The notes under the pieces: generated by a model | What the model was told of the DNA's origin: nothing | What the model saw: the letters and a program-made list of their open reading frames with translations, nothing else | The model's database searches: none | Origin: Terrimesophilobacter bigeumensis | GTDB taxonomy: Bacteria; Actinomycetota; Actinomycetes; Actinomycetales; Microbacteriaceae | NCBI RefSeq assembly: GCF_039537265.1 | Contig: NZ_BAABAE010000002.1 | Location: 1-64,000 of the forward strand | Direction: 5' to 3' | Length of the DNA stretch: 64,000 nucleotides | Part shown: in pieces, positions 33,597 to 41,073 of the stretch | How the letters are laid out: each line of letters starts with the position of its first letter | How positions within the stretch are numbered: the first letter of the stretch is position 1 | Translations under genes and position numbers: made by a program

Positions 33597-34652
33597 TCAG
33601 TAGCCGATGGCGTACTCCTCGGCGCCTTCCCACATGAAGTCACGGCAGTCATCCGAGACCTCGGTGGTGGCTGTCTCCAGCAGGTCGTTTCGGTTCAAGT
33701 AGTCCATGATCGTGCCCAGCGAAGCGCAGTCGAACTCAATGTTGAACACGGGCTGGAAGGTATCGATGACCGACCCGGCCAATTCGCTTTCCAGTCCCGA
33801 CCACTCCGCGAAGTAGTCGACGACTTCGTCGCGGTTCGCCGTATCCGCCATGAACTCGATGATCTCGGCCTGCGCCTCGTTGTAGGCAGCGAACAAGCCG
33901 GGGTTGGCATTGGCATTCGCCGATGTGGCGACGCGCCCGTTACCCGGCAGGTTCTGGAACGGCTCCGGCGTCAGCTCCGGCTTGGTGTTGTCGTACATCA
34001 AGCGACCGCCCGCTTGGGTGATCATGGTCGTCATCGGCTCGATGCCGAGAGCGATGTCCACCTGCTTCTGGGCGAACGCGGTGAAGCCCTGCTGACCGAA
34101 TCCGATCGCGATGAAGGTGACATCATGATCGGGGTCCAGTCCGGCGTCCTGCAGCAGGATCCTGGTCTGGAGCTCCACCTGGCTGCCTGCAGCGGACACT
34201 CCGATGCGGGCCCCCTTCCAGTCCTTGATGGGCTCCGGATACGGCTTGTCCGCGTTCGGAGTGGGCCAATCCTCCTGCACCAGCCACGTGGCGAAGTCAC
34301 GGCTGATGTAGTTGCTCAGGTAGACCAGGTCCTGACCCTGACTCTTCGGGATCAGCATGTTTCCGGGGCTGTTCGACATGATGTCGACCGCGCCGCTCAC
34401 CACCGCCGCCGTCGCCGCCGGACCGGTTTCCACCGTGACCAACTCAACGTCCAGCTCGTGGTCTGCATAGATTCCGGACTCCACACCGATGAATTCGGCG
34501 AGGCTGAGAATGTTCCCCGGGAAGACCTGGATCTTCAGGGAGCCTCCGGTGAATTCACCCTCGCTCTGGCCGGAATTCGGGCTTGCTGTGGAACAGCCCG
34601 CCAGCAGAACCGCCGCAGTGGCGACCGCCGCGATGGCTAATTTCTTCCTCAT
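33597..34652 (-). CDS. ABC transporter substrate-binding lipoprotein (NMT1/TauA/SsuA-like)
   Basis: 351 aa. Lipoprotein signal with lipobox LLAGC near residue 20. Periplasmic-binding type 2 layout as in taurine/sulfonate/nitrate/thiamine-precursor binders: SLAEFIGVESGIYADHELDVELV, AVVSGAVDIMSNSP, RIGVSAAGSQVELQTR, FGQQGFTAFAQKQVDIALG. Third gene of the importer operon (ATPase-permease-binding protein). Substrate unknown; co-regulation with the catabolic operon suggests it brings in the organic acid or terpenoid-like substrate. Confidence 0.88.
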   Translation of the reverse strand: MRKKLAIAAVATAAVLLAGCSTASPNSGQSEGEFTGGSLKIQVFPGNILSLAEFIGVESGIYADHELDVELVTVETGPAATAAVVSGAVDIMSNSPGNMLIPKSQGQDLVYLSNYISRDFATWLVQEDWPTPNADKPYPEPIKDWKGARIGVSAAGSQVELQTRILLQDAGLDPDHDVTFIAIGFGQQGFTAFAQKQVDIALGIEPMTTMITQAGGRLMYDNTKPELTPEPFQNLPGNGRVATSANANANPGLFAAYNEAQAEIIEFMADTANRDEVVDYFAEWSGLESELAGSVIDTFQPVFNIEFDCASLGTIMDYLNRNDLLETATTEVSDDCRDFMWEGAEEYAIGY

Positions 34653-34696
34653 GCTTCATACTCCTTTGTACATAGGGATTGCGGGCTGGTGCCCGT

Positions 34697-34735
34697 CTCC
34701 GACGTCCGCCCGGGTGCACTGAGCGGGCGTCGGAG
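34697..34735. promoter_or_regulatory. Intercistronic stem-loop between permease and binding-protein genes
   Basis: CTCCGACG (34697-34704) pairs with CGTCGGAG (34728-34735), with further imperfect pairing inside. In the 95-bp gap upstream of the binding-protein gene, it may stabilise the mRNA for unequal expression, a common arrangement in ABC operons. Confidence 0.45.
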
Positions 34736-34747
34736 GTCTGTGTGCGG

Positions 34748-35596
34748 CTATCGCCACCGCGAAAGGCGGGTCTCGGCGAGCGCCACGAGCCAGTTGAGCG
34801 CGAGAGCAATGACGGCGAGGAACAGCACCGTCCCCAAGACGCCGTCAGTGCGGAAGGTGCTGCCGAAGTACTGAATCTGCTGGCCAAGGCCGGCGTTTGC
34901 CGCGAGCATCTCGCCGAAGACCACGCCGAGCAGCGAATACACGACCGCGAGGCGGAGACCGGCGAAGATCGACGGCACCGACCCCGGCAACAGCACGCGT
35001 CGGAAGATCTGGCCGCGATTGGCGCCCATCGCCCGCATGGCGGTGATGTACTCCTGCTCGATCGACCTGGTGCCGGCTTCTGTCGTGATCATCACGATGA
35101 ACACCACGAGACTGACGGCGAGGGCAACCTTGGATTCTTCACCGAGTCCGAACCAGATGACGAACATCGGCGCCAGCGCGACGCGCGGCAGAGCGTTCAA
35201 CACCGTGATGTACGGCCCGGAGACGTCGGAGAAGTAGGGGAAGCTGACCCGAAGCAGGGCGAATGCGATTCCCGCGACCGACCCGATGACGAACGCCAGA
35301 GCCATTTCGCGAAGGGTCACAATACCGTTTTCGACAGCACTACCGTCCATGATTGCCTTGCCCATGTAATCGACGATGGCGCTCGGCTGCGAGAAGAATG
35401 CGGCGTTAATGGCGCCAGATTCCGACGCCCACTCCCAGGCGATGACGAAGGAGGCCAGGATGGCGAGTCTGGTGAACCACACGCCTGCAGTGCGCCTGCG
35501 GGATTTTGCCGCACGGACCGCTTTCTGCTGATGCAGCCGCGCGAGGACCTCGGTGGGCGACAGCCGTGTGGCCGAACCGGTAGTGAGAACGCTCAT
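34748..35596 (-). CDS. ABC transporter permease (TauC/SsuC-like)
   Basis: 282 aa with about six membrane segments and the BPD-transport EAA-type loop (TEAGTRSIEQEYITAMRAMGANRGQIFRRVLLP). The N-terminus is cytoplasmic and basic (RAAKSRRRTAG). Starts at ATG 35596, overlapping the ATPase stop by 4 nt. Forms the membrane channel of the importer with the ATPase and lipoprotein of the same operon. Confidence 0.9.
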   Translation of the reverse strand: MSVLTTGSATRLSPTEVLARLHQQKAVRAAKSRRRTAGVWFTRLAILASFVIAWEWASESGAINAAFFSQPSAIVDYMGKAIMDGSAVENGIVTLREMALAFVIGSVAGIAFALLRVSFPYFSDVSGPYITVLNALPRVALAPMFVIWFGLGEESKVALAVSLVVFIVMITTEAGTRSIEQEYITAMRAMGANRGQIFRRVLLPGSVPSIFAGLRLAVVYSLLGVVFGEMLAANAGLGQQIQYFGSTFRTDGVLGTVLFLAVIALALNWLVALAETRLSRWR

Positions 35597-36474
35597 GATG
35601 CCTCTCCCTTCTTCAGTGCTTCATAAACTTGCGAGTTGAGTTCGAGGAAGCGGCTGGAGAACCGCAGTTCCTCCACGTTGCGGGGTCGCTCCAGGTCAAT
35701 GGCGATATCAGCAACGATGCGACCCGGCCGCGCTGCAAGCACGATGACCCGGTCGGCCATCAGCACGGCCTCGCTGAGGTCGTGCGTCACCAGCACAACG
35801 GTCTTGTTCGAGTTCTCCCAGATTCGGGTGAACTCACCCTGGACGCGAATTCTGGTCTGGGCGTCGAGCGCCGCGAACGGCTCATCCATCAGGAGGGTGT
35901 CAGGGTCCATGGCCAGGGTGCGGGCGACGGCCACCCGCTGACGCATGCCCTGCGACAGCTGCTTGGGGTAGTGGTGCGCAAACGACCCGAGCCCGACCAG
36001 GTCGAGGGCGTTCTGGGCGCGCTCCCGTCTCTCCTTGACCGAAACCCCGCGAATCTCCAGACCGCTCTCGACGTTGGCGATGGCGGTGCGCCACGGAAGC
36101 AGCGCATCCCTGGCGAACATGTAGCCGGTGTGCCGGGTCGGGCGCGTGATGACATCGCCATTGATGACGACCTGCCCAGAGAGGGGGGCGATCAGACCCG
36201 CCATGAAGTTGAGCACCGTCGTCTTCCCGCACCCGCTGGGGCCGACCAGGGCGACGAACTCGCCCGACGGGATCTCGAACGACACCTGATCGAGAACCAG
36301 TTCATCCTCGCCCCCGGCCAGGGCGAAGGCATGCGATACGTGGTCGACCGTGATAGTCGCGCCTGAACGTCCGAGAGTACGGCGTGCGCCAGTGTTCAGT
36401 GCCGGTTCAGTGACGGCTTGCTCATCGGTCGGCTGCACAGATTCTGCCTTTCGTACTTCTGTCTTCATCGACAT
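35593..36474 (-). CDS. ABC transporter ATP-binding protein (TauB/SsuB-like)
   Basis: About 293 aa from ATG 36474, with AAGGA 8 nt upstream. Walker A ALVGPSGCGKTTVLNF, Q-loop region GYMFARDALLPWRTAIANV, signature LSQGMRQRVAVARTLA (LSQGM rather than LSGGQ), Walker B TLLMDEPFAALD, H-loop VLVTHDLSEAV. An N-terminal extension of about 45 residues precedes the domain. First gene of the importer operon, divergent from tetR across the operator at 36558. Confidence 0.9.
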   Translation of the reverse strand: MSMKTEVRKAESVQPTDEQAVTEPALNTGARRTLGRSGATITVDHVSHAFALAGGEDELVLDQVSFEIPSGEFVALVGPSGCGKTTVLNFMAGLIAPLSGQVVINGDVITRPTRHTGYMFARDALLPWRTAIANVESGLEIRGVSVKERRERAQNALDLVGLGSFAHHYPKQLSQGMRQRVAVARTLAMDPDTLLMDEPFAALDAQTRIRVQGEFTRIWENSNKTVVLVTHDLSEAVLMADRVIVLAARPGRIVADIAIDLERPRNVEELRFSSRFLELNSQVYEALKKGEAS

Positions 36475-36557
36475 CGTTCTGGTCCTTATATTTTCGTTTC
36501 CCGTACGAGGCGGCCCCGTATCGTCAACTAAGGTCGGATCGAGGCAGGTGTACCTCA

Positions 36558-36580
36558 CGATACGAAACTGTATAGTACTA
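36558..36580. promoter_or_regulatory. TetR-type operator upstream of tetR and the importer operon
   Basis: Right half GTATAGTACTA is identical to the consensus; the left half (CGATACGAAAC) is degenerate. Centre at 36569, 36 bp before the tetR ATG and 83 bp before the importer ATPase start. This is consistent with autoregulation. Confidence 0.65.
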
Positions 36581-36615
36581 TAGCAACAATTGCGCGCATA
36601 GGGAAAGTAGAAATC

Positions 36616-37230
36616 ATGGTTTCGGAGACACTACCCAGATCCGGGGGACGTGGGCGCACCAAAGAAGCCCAGGCCGCCCGTGAGGAAGCCATCCTCCAGG
36701 CCATCCTCGACCTGCTTTCCGAAGGGGGTTATGGTGCGGTGACGACCGACGCCATCGCCGCCCGCGCAGACGTCAGCAAGGCGACCATCTATCGCAAATG
36801 GACCACCAAGTCTGAGCTTCTGATAGCCGCGCTGGGCAAAGTAATCCAACCGATCGTCGTTCCGGATCTCGGTTCCTTCCGCGCGGAAGTCAGCTACTTC
36901 CTCGAACGACGGCTCAAACAGTACTCCGAGCCAGGCGTCAACCGCATGTTCGCCGGCATTGTCGGGCAGTCGGTCGAAGACGAGGCCCTTGCCACCACAT
37001 TCCATTCGTGGGTGACCCGCCAGATGGCGGCGAACGTCCAGATCATCGAACGGGCCAAGGCGCGGGGAGAAGCCGGCGACGAATTCTCCGTCGAGGCACT
37101 CGCAACCATGATCGCCGCTCCGCTCGTCTACCGACTGGTGTGGGAACGGCGTGCCCCGGACCGTGAACTCATGGACACGCTGGTGCTCTGCCTCGAACGC
37201 GCGATTCACCCGGAGAACCGCACCCCCTGA
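36616..37230 (+). CDS. TetR/AcrR family transcriptional regulator
   Basis: 204 aa. HTH in YGAVTTDAIAARADVSKATIYRKWTTKSELLIAAL (about residues 37-71), preceded by the basic, glycine-rich GGRGRTKEAQAAREEAILQAI. The C-terminal ligand-binding helices (FLERRLKQYSEPGVNRMFAGIVGQ) resemble TetR_C_16-like regulators. It is the only regulator in this island and has a matching palindrome just upstream, so it is the likely repressor of the monooxygenase, thioesterase, importer and OYE transcripts, released by a pathway intermediate. SD GGGAAAG 8 nt before the ATG. Confidence 0.9.
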   Translation: MVSETLPRSGGRGRTKEAQAAREEAILQAILDLLSEGGYGAVTTDAIAARADVSKATIYRKWTTKSELLIAALGKVIQPIVVPDLGSFRAEVSYFLERRLKQYSEPGVNRMFAGIVGQSVEDEALATTFHSWVTRQMAANVQIIERAKARGEAGDEFSVEALATMIAAPLVYRLVWERRAPDRELMDTLVLCLERAIHPENRTP

Positions 37231-37255
37231 CCTCGTACCGGTGGAGAATGTGCTG

Positions 37256-37744
37256 TCAGACCGGAATCGCCAACGCGGGGTCGACCACTGCCTCGATACT
37301 CAGCCGCTCGAGCGAAGTGAAGCTGATTCGCCATCGGCCATCGGCATCGCGCTGGTAGCGATCCCGATATACGCCTTTTCCGATGGCGCCGCGCTGCCCG
37401 GGGACAGCAGAGTCCCGGAAGTCAAAGGTGTCGGGAGCCCAGCTCAGCGTGTCTTGCATCGACCAACGACCGGTCGCGTGGTCGGCATCGAGAAGGTCGA
37501 TTATCGGCATGAAGGCGACATGGATGGTATGCACATCGGCGAAAGTCGTCCGCACACTTTCCACGAACTGTTGCACACTCTCGGGTTCGGCAGCCGCCCA
37601 GAACGGCCCGAACTGGGCATCCGGCAGGAAGACGGCCTCCAGGTCATCCCACCGCTTCTCGTCGATCGCGGCGAAGTATTCGGCCTTTATCCGGCGGATG
37701 TCTTCCAGCGCCAGCAGGCGCTCCATGTCATTGATTGCTCTCAT
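37256..37744 (-). CDS. SnoaL-like (NTF2-fold) protein 2
   Basis: 162 aa: LLALEDIRRIKAEYFAAIDEKRWDDLEAVFLPDAQFG is the N-terminal unit of SnoaL-like/ring-hydroxylating-subunit-like proteins; DADHATGRWSMQDTLSW and YRDRYQRDADGRWRISFTSLERL complete the cone fold. Follows the OYE gene with a 1-nt stop/start overlap, so it probably acts with that reductase, for example as isomerase or hydratase. Only weakly similar to the 33061 protein. Confidence 0.78.
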   Translation of the reverse strand: MRAINDMERLLALEDIRRIKAEYFAAIDEKRWDDLEAVFLPDAQFGPFWAAAEPESVQQFVESVRTTFADVHTIHVAFMPIIDLLDADHATGRWSMQDTLSWAPDTFDFRDSAVPGQRGAIGKGVYRDRYQRDADGRWRISFTSLERLSIEAVVDPALAIPV

Positions 37745-38880
37745 TAGTGTGTCCTCTCAGTCAGCAGTGCCGTACTTTCGCCTGGTCGGTAAGCGCGGAA
37801 GTACTGCGGCGGGGCGGGCCGTGGAACCCCCAGTTCTGCGGCGGCACGGCCGACCCAGCCGGGGTTACGCAGCAGCTCCCGGCCAAGGAGCACCAGGTCG
37901 GCCTTCCCATCGCGGAGGATTTCTTCCGCTTGCGCTGGCTCGGTGATGCCACCGACGACCGCGGTCGTTGCACCAACCCGACGGAGTGCCTCCGAGTATT
38001 CGAGCTGGTACGCAGGCGTGTCCCCGAATATCCCGGCGCCCGGCACCAGCCCTCCGGTGCTGCAGTCGATCAGGTCGACGCCCTGATCGATCAGCCACCC
38101 TGCTATCCGCTCACTGTCGGCCAGTGTCCAGGAATCAGGCGATTCGAAAGCCTCCACGACGGAGATCCGCACGAAGAGCGGGCGCTCCCCCCACTCCTCG
38201 CGCACCCGGGTGATGACTTCGCGGAGAAGCCGCGTGCGCGCCTCATAATCGCCTCCATACTGATCGTCTCGAGTGTTCGACAGGGCTGACATGAATGAGT
38301 GCAGAAGGTAGCCATGTGCCGCGTGGATCTCGATCACGTCGAATCCCGCTTCCCGGGCACGGCGGGTAGCCGCGCCGAAGTCATCGACGACGGCGTCGAT
38401 TTCGGTGAGCGTCATCTCTCTCGGGACCGCGAGGCCGGTCCGGTCATAGGCGAGAGCGCTCGGTCCGAGCGTTTCCCATCCACCGCCCTCCGGTTGAAGA
38501 AAGCCTCCGCCTTCCCAGGCGGGAAGTCGGGAGGCCTTTCGCCCAGCATGAGCGAGCTGAACGCCCGAGACCGCGCCATGCTGACGAAGGAAGTCGGTGA
38601 CCCGTCTCAGGCCGGGCACCTGGTTATCCGACCAGATTCCCAAGTCATGCGGGGAGATCCGACCATCACGCGAGACCGCGGTCGCCTCGGTCATGACCAG
38701 GCCGACGCCGGCCACCGCGCGTGACCCGAGGTGCGCCAAGTGCCAATCGGTAGCAGTTCCATCCGCAGGCGACGAATACTGGCACATCGGCGCCATCCCA
38801 ATACGGTTGCGCACCACCACATCGCGAAAAGCGATCGGGGAAAAGAGTGCCACCGGCAGGGTAGATAGCGTATCGTTCAC
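37744..38880 (-). CDS. Old-yellow-enzyme family NADH:flavin oxidoreductase (YqjM type)
   Basis: About 378 aa. FSPIAFRDVVVRNRIGMAPMCQYSSPADGTATDWHLAHLG is the YqjM-class N-terminus with active-site Cys in MCQY; FDVIEIHAAHGYLLHSFMS carries the conserved HGYL, and FVRISVVEAF, AVVGGITEPAQAE and DLVLLGRELLRNPGW bind FMN. Reduces the C=C bond of alpha,beta-unsaturated ketones or aldehydes. GTG at 38880 has no SD but lies 6 nt after a -10 (TACCGT), so a leaderless mRNA is likely. In the regulon it would saturate a cyclic enone before oxygenation. Confidence 0.88.
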   Translation of the reverse strand: MNDTLSTLPVALFSPIAFRDVVVRNRIGMAPMCQYSSPADGTATDWHLAHLGSRAVAGVGLVMTEATAVSRDGRISPHDLGIWSDNQVPGLRRVTDFLRQHGAVSGVQLAHAGRKASRLPAWEGGGFLQPEGGGWETLGPSALAYDRTGLAVPREMTLTEIDAVVDDFGAATRRAREAGFDVIEIHAAHGYLLHSFMSALSNTRDDQYGGDYEARTRLLREVITRVREEWGERPLFVRISVVEAFESPDSWTLADSERIAGWLIDQGVDLIDCSTGGLVPGAGIFGDTPAYQLEYSEALRRVGATTAVVGGITEPAQAEEILRDGKADLVLLGRELLRNPGWVGRAAAELGVPRPAPPQYFRAYRPGESTALLTERTH

Positions 38881-38882
38881 AT

Positions 38883-38905
38883 GAGTACGGTACTGTACCG
38901 TACCA
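38883..38905. promoter_or_regulatory. TetR-type operator overlapping the OYE promoter
   Basis: Near-perfect palindrome GTACGGTACTGTACCGTAC (core 38885-38903) that ends 3 bp from the OYE GTG and overlaps its predicted -10 TACCGT and spacer (-35-like TTGCGG, 17-bp spacer). Also lies 25 bp before the divergent TauE/SafE gene. Confidence 0.75.
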
Positions 38906-38929
38906 TCTCCCGCAACCATCAGGAATGTG

Positions 38930-39658
38930 ATGCTCGAATTCGTGCTAGCCACCATTATCTGTGTTGGCGCGGGCGTCATCACCGGTGCGACCGGGTTCGG
39001 ATTCGGGTTGGTGGCGGTACCTCTTCTGGGCGTTGTGATCGACCCACGAGCAGCCGTCGTGATCAGCCTCGTCGCCGGCCTTCCGGGCGCGGCATGGGTC
39101 ATGCTGCGAAGCAAAGCCCCGATAGCCGGCAGGCAGTCTCTTGTGATGGTCATCACCGCGGCGGTCGGCATGCCGGCCGGGCTGTGGGCGGCGTGGCAAC
39201 TCAGTACTGACGCCCTGTCCGTGACCATCGGCATCCTCGTGATCGTCTCGACCATCGCGGTCGCAATGGGGTTGCGGTTCGCCGCGCGCGATCGCTCCTA
39301 CGTCACGGCGGGGCTGCTCAGCGGATTTCTCGCGCCTGGCACCGGCATGGGAGGGCCGCCGATTGTGATCGCGATCCAGGGTTCCGGGTTCGGCGCCGCC
39401 TCCGCCCGCCGCACTTCCGCGGCGGTGCTGAGCATTCAGTCCGTGCTCGCATTCGCCGTCATCGCTGTGGCTGGCGGAGTGAACCTGCCCGATCTGCTCT
39501 TCGCGTCGGGAGCGCTCCCCGCCACCCTCGTCGGGACCCTGATCGGCTCACTCGTGTTCGCGAAGATGTCCGAAGCGCGAGCGCGAGCAGTCGTGCTCGT
39601 GGTGCTGCTCGCCAGCGGGCTGGGAGCGATAGCGCACGGGTTCGGGCTGTACGGCTAG
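38930..39658 (+). CDS. TSUP family membrane permease (TauE/SafE, sulfite/organo-anion exporter-like)
   Basis: 242 aa with about eight membrane segments; GVITGATGFGFGLVAVPLL and GFLAPGTGMGGPPIVIAIQGSGF are the two repeated family half-motifs. TSUP proteins move small anions such as sulfite, sulfoacetate or other carboxylates/sulfonates. Divergent from the OYE gene and sharing its operator. ATG at 38930 (AGGA 5 nt upstream) is preferred over GTG at 38927. Confidence 0.85.
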   Translation: MLEFVLATIICVGAGVITGATGFGFGLVAVPLLGVVIDPRAAVVISLVAGLPGAAWVMLRSKAPIAGRQSLVMVITAAVGMPAGLWAAWQLSTDALSVTIGILVIVSTIAVAMGLRFAARDRSYVTAGLLSGFLAPGTGMGGPPIVIAIQGSGFGAASARRTSAAVLSIQSVLAFAVIAVAGGVNLPDLLFASGALPATLVGTLIGSLVFAKMSEARARAVVLVVLLASGLGAIAHGFGLYG

Positions 39659-39959
39659 CAGCTGATATGTAGTGGTTTTTGTCAAGTGGGCAGGGTGAAG
39701 CGGCGTCCGGGGTGATCTGTCCTGGGCGCCGCTTCTGCTGGTGGTCGCCGGCCGTGGGTGTCGAGCGTGTCTTATCGACGCACGGTCAGGCTAATATGCG
39801 CGGGTTGGTTACCGCAGGGCGAAGTGTTCGAACTGGAGTGGTTCCGCTGGTCTAGAAATCGAGGGTCACCCTGCCGGTGGCAGTGCTGCTCATAGCTGAA
39901 AAGCGGGTCACTCAACGTGTTCGCCGACACCTCGGCCGGGACTACCAGCGGTCTTCGGG
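39659..39959. other. Non-coding flank of the IS110 relic
   Basis: 301 bp between the TSUP gene and the transposase relic with no supportable reading frame. It begins with a T-rich stretch (AGTGGTTTTTGTCAAGTGGG near 39671-39690) and contains the hairpin at 39697-39735. It is most simply the non-coding end of the insertion element plus decayed sequence. Confidence 0.4.
39697..39735. terminator. Hairpin after the TSUP gene / within IS flank
   Basis: GAAGCGGCGTCC (39697-39708) pairs with GGGCGCCGCTTC (39724-39735), 11 of 12 positions plus one G-U-type mismatch. No U-tract. Could be a terminator or a structural part of the insertion element. Confidence 0.45.
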
Positions 39960-40903
39960 TCAGCCGTCGAGAACGTCCAGCGACCAGCACCATCCGGCCA
40001 GCTCACGGGCGATCGCGACGTTGGCGACGACAGGTCGTTTCTTCCGGGCGATGAACCGCACCCATTGCCGATGGAGGCGCTCGTTGCCGGCTTGACCGCG
40101 CAGCCGAGCTGTCTCGGGTGCTTTCTCCCACCGGGTGAGCAGCACGGACCCGGCGTTCGGTCGGTAATCGCGGCGGTGATTCCAGGCTGCTTCTACCAGG
40201 AGTCGGCGGGCATGAGAGTTGCCGGTCTTGGTGATCGATCCCTGCACCCGGGACTGGCCCGAAGAGTGCTCCGACGGCACCAGACCGAGGAAAGCACCGA
40301 TGGTGTTGCCGGTGAACCGGTGCCAGTCGCTGATCTCCACCGCCAAAGCGAATCCGGTCAACGTCCCGACACCGCGCAGACAACCGAGCCGGTTCACCAG
40401 CGGAGTGAAGGGCGAGTCGGCAGCCATCTGCTCGATCGTTCTATCCAGCCGGTCACGTCGGGCAACCGTCTGGATGGCTTCCTCATAGGAGGCATCGAAC
40501 GCGGTGGTGAACGCCAGATCCCCGTCGCGGTGCTGCCGCAACCAGAGATCATGTTTTCGAATCCACGCTTCCCCGTCCGAATACACGTAATCCATGGCGC
40601 AGCATCAGTTTCGATAACCGGTGCCGGGCGGCCATCAGATCCTGCCGGGTGTCCTCCCTGGAGCGAACCAGATCGCGAGCCGTTTCTTCCTCGATCGAGG
40701 GGACCCGCACCGCCGTGATCTCATCCAAACGCAGCAGCCTGGCCAGGCCGAACCCCGTCGGCCCAGCCTCATAGACGGTCTTCTGCAGGCCAGGCAACGA
40801 GGCCACCCACGCCACGACCTCGGCCAGGTCATAGCCGAACCGGTGGCGCATAACCTCGCCGGTTCGATCATCCAGGGCACACGCGACGATCGTTCGAGCC
40901 CTT
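39960..40903 (-). pseudogene. IS110-family transposase relic, three lesions
   Basis: The C-terminal half (about 39960-40588) reads YVYSDGEAWIRKHDLWL..LGCLRGVGTLTGFALAVEI..FLGLVPSEHSSG..GSITKTGNSHARRLLVEAAW, the Transposase_20 block. The N-terminal half (from about 40903) reads RARTIVACALDDRTGEV...VYEAGPTGFGLARLLRLDEITAVRVPS...ARHRLSKLMLRHG. Lesions: the true N-terminus is missing; a block of roughly 35-40 residues normally between two LAR repeats (with a catalytic Asp) is deleted near 40738-40746; and one extra base in the run at 40589-40590 shifts LRHG-YVYSDG out of frame. The protein cannot be active. Confidence 0.85.
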
Positions 40904-40932
40904 TTGACCGCGAATGCGGCATCGACTATAGT
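40904..40932 (+). promoter_or_regulatory. rplM-rpsI promoter
   Basis: TTGACC (40904-40909), 17-bp spacer, TATAGT (40927-40932): the best consensus promoter in the window, 141 bp before rplM. Its -35 lies exactly where recognisable transposase coding similarity begins on the other strand, so the insertion element abuts or helped form this promoter. Confidence 0.75.
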
Positions 40933-40938
40933 TGACCC

Positions 40939-41073
40939 TTGGTGTCCGCCCCTGCGCGGCGCCCGAAGAAGAGCCCTCCACCGGATTTGTTCCCGACGTG
41001 TCTGCGTCGGGCAACGTCCACGGAGCGGGATTCACGAACAACTCCCTTCGATCAGAGAGCAGTACAGCTAACT
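40939..41073 (+). promoter_or_regulatory. rplM 5' leader with hairpin
   Basis: About 135 nt of untranslated leader. CCCGACG (40992-40998) pairs with CGTCGGG (41005-41011), a 7-bp stem with a 6-nt loop. Could be a ribosomal-protein leader for autogenous control of L13/S9, but no known leader motif was matched. Confidence 0.4.

Noticed and set aside
39960..40595. Intact 211-aa protein of independent function
   Set aside because: Its sequence is the C-terminal half of an IS110 transposase continuing from the frame-shifted upstream half.
40939..41073. N-terminally extended L13
   Set aside because: The upstream in-frame text is leader sequence; MRTYTPKP matches the usual L13 start.
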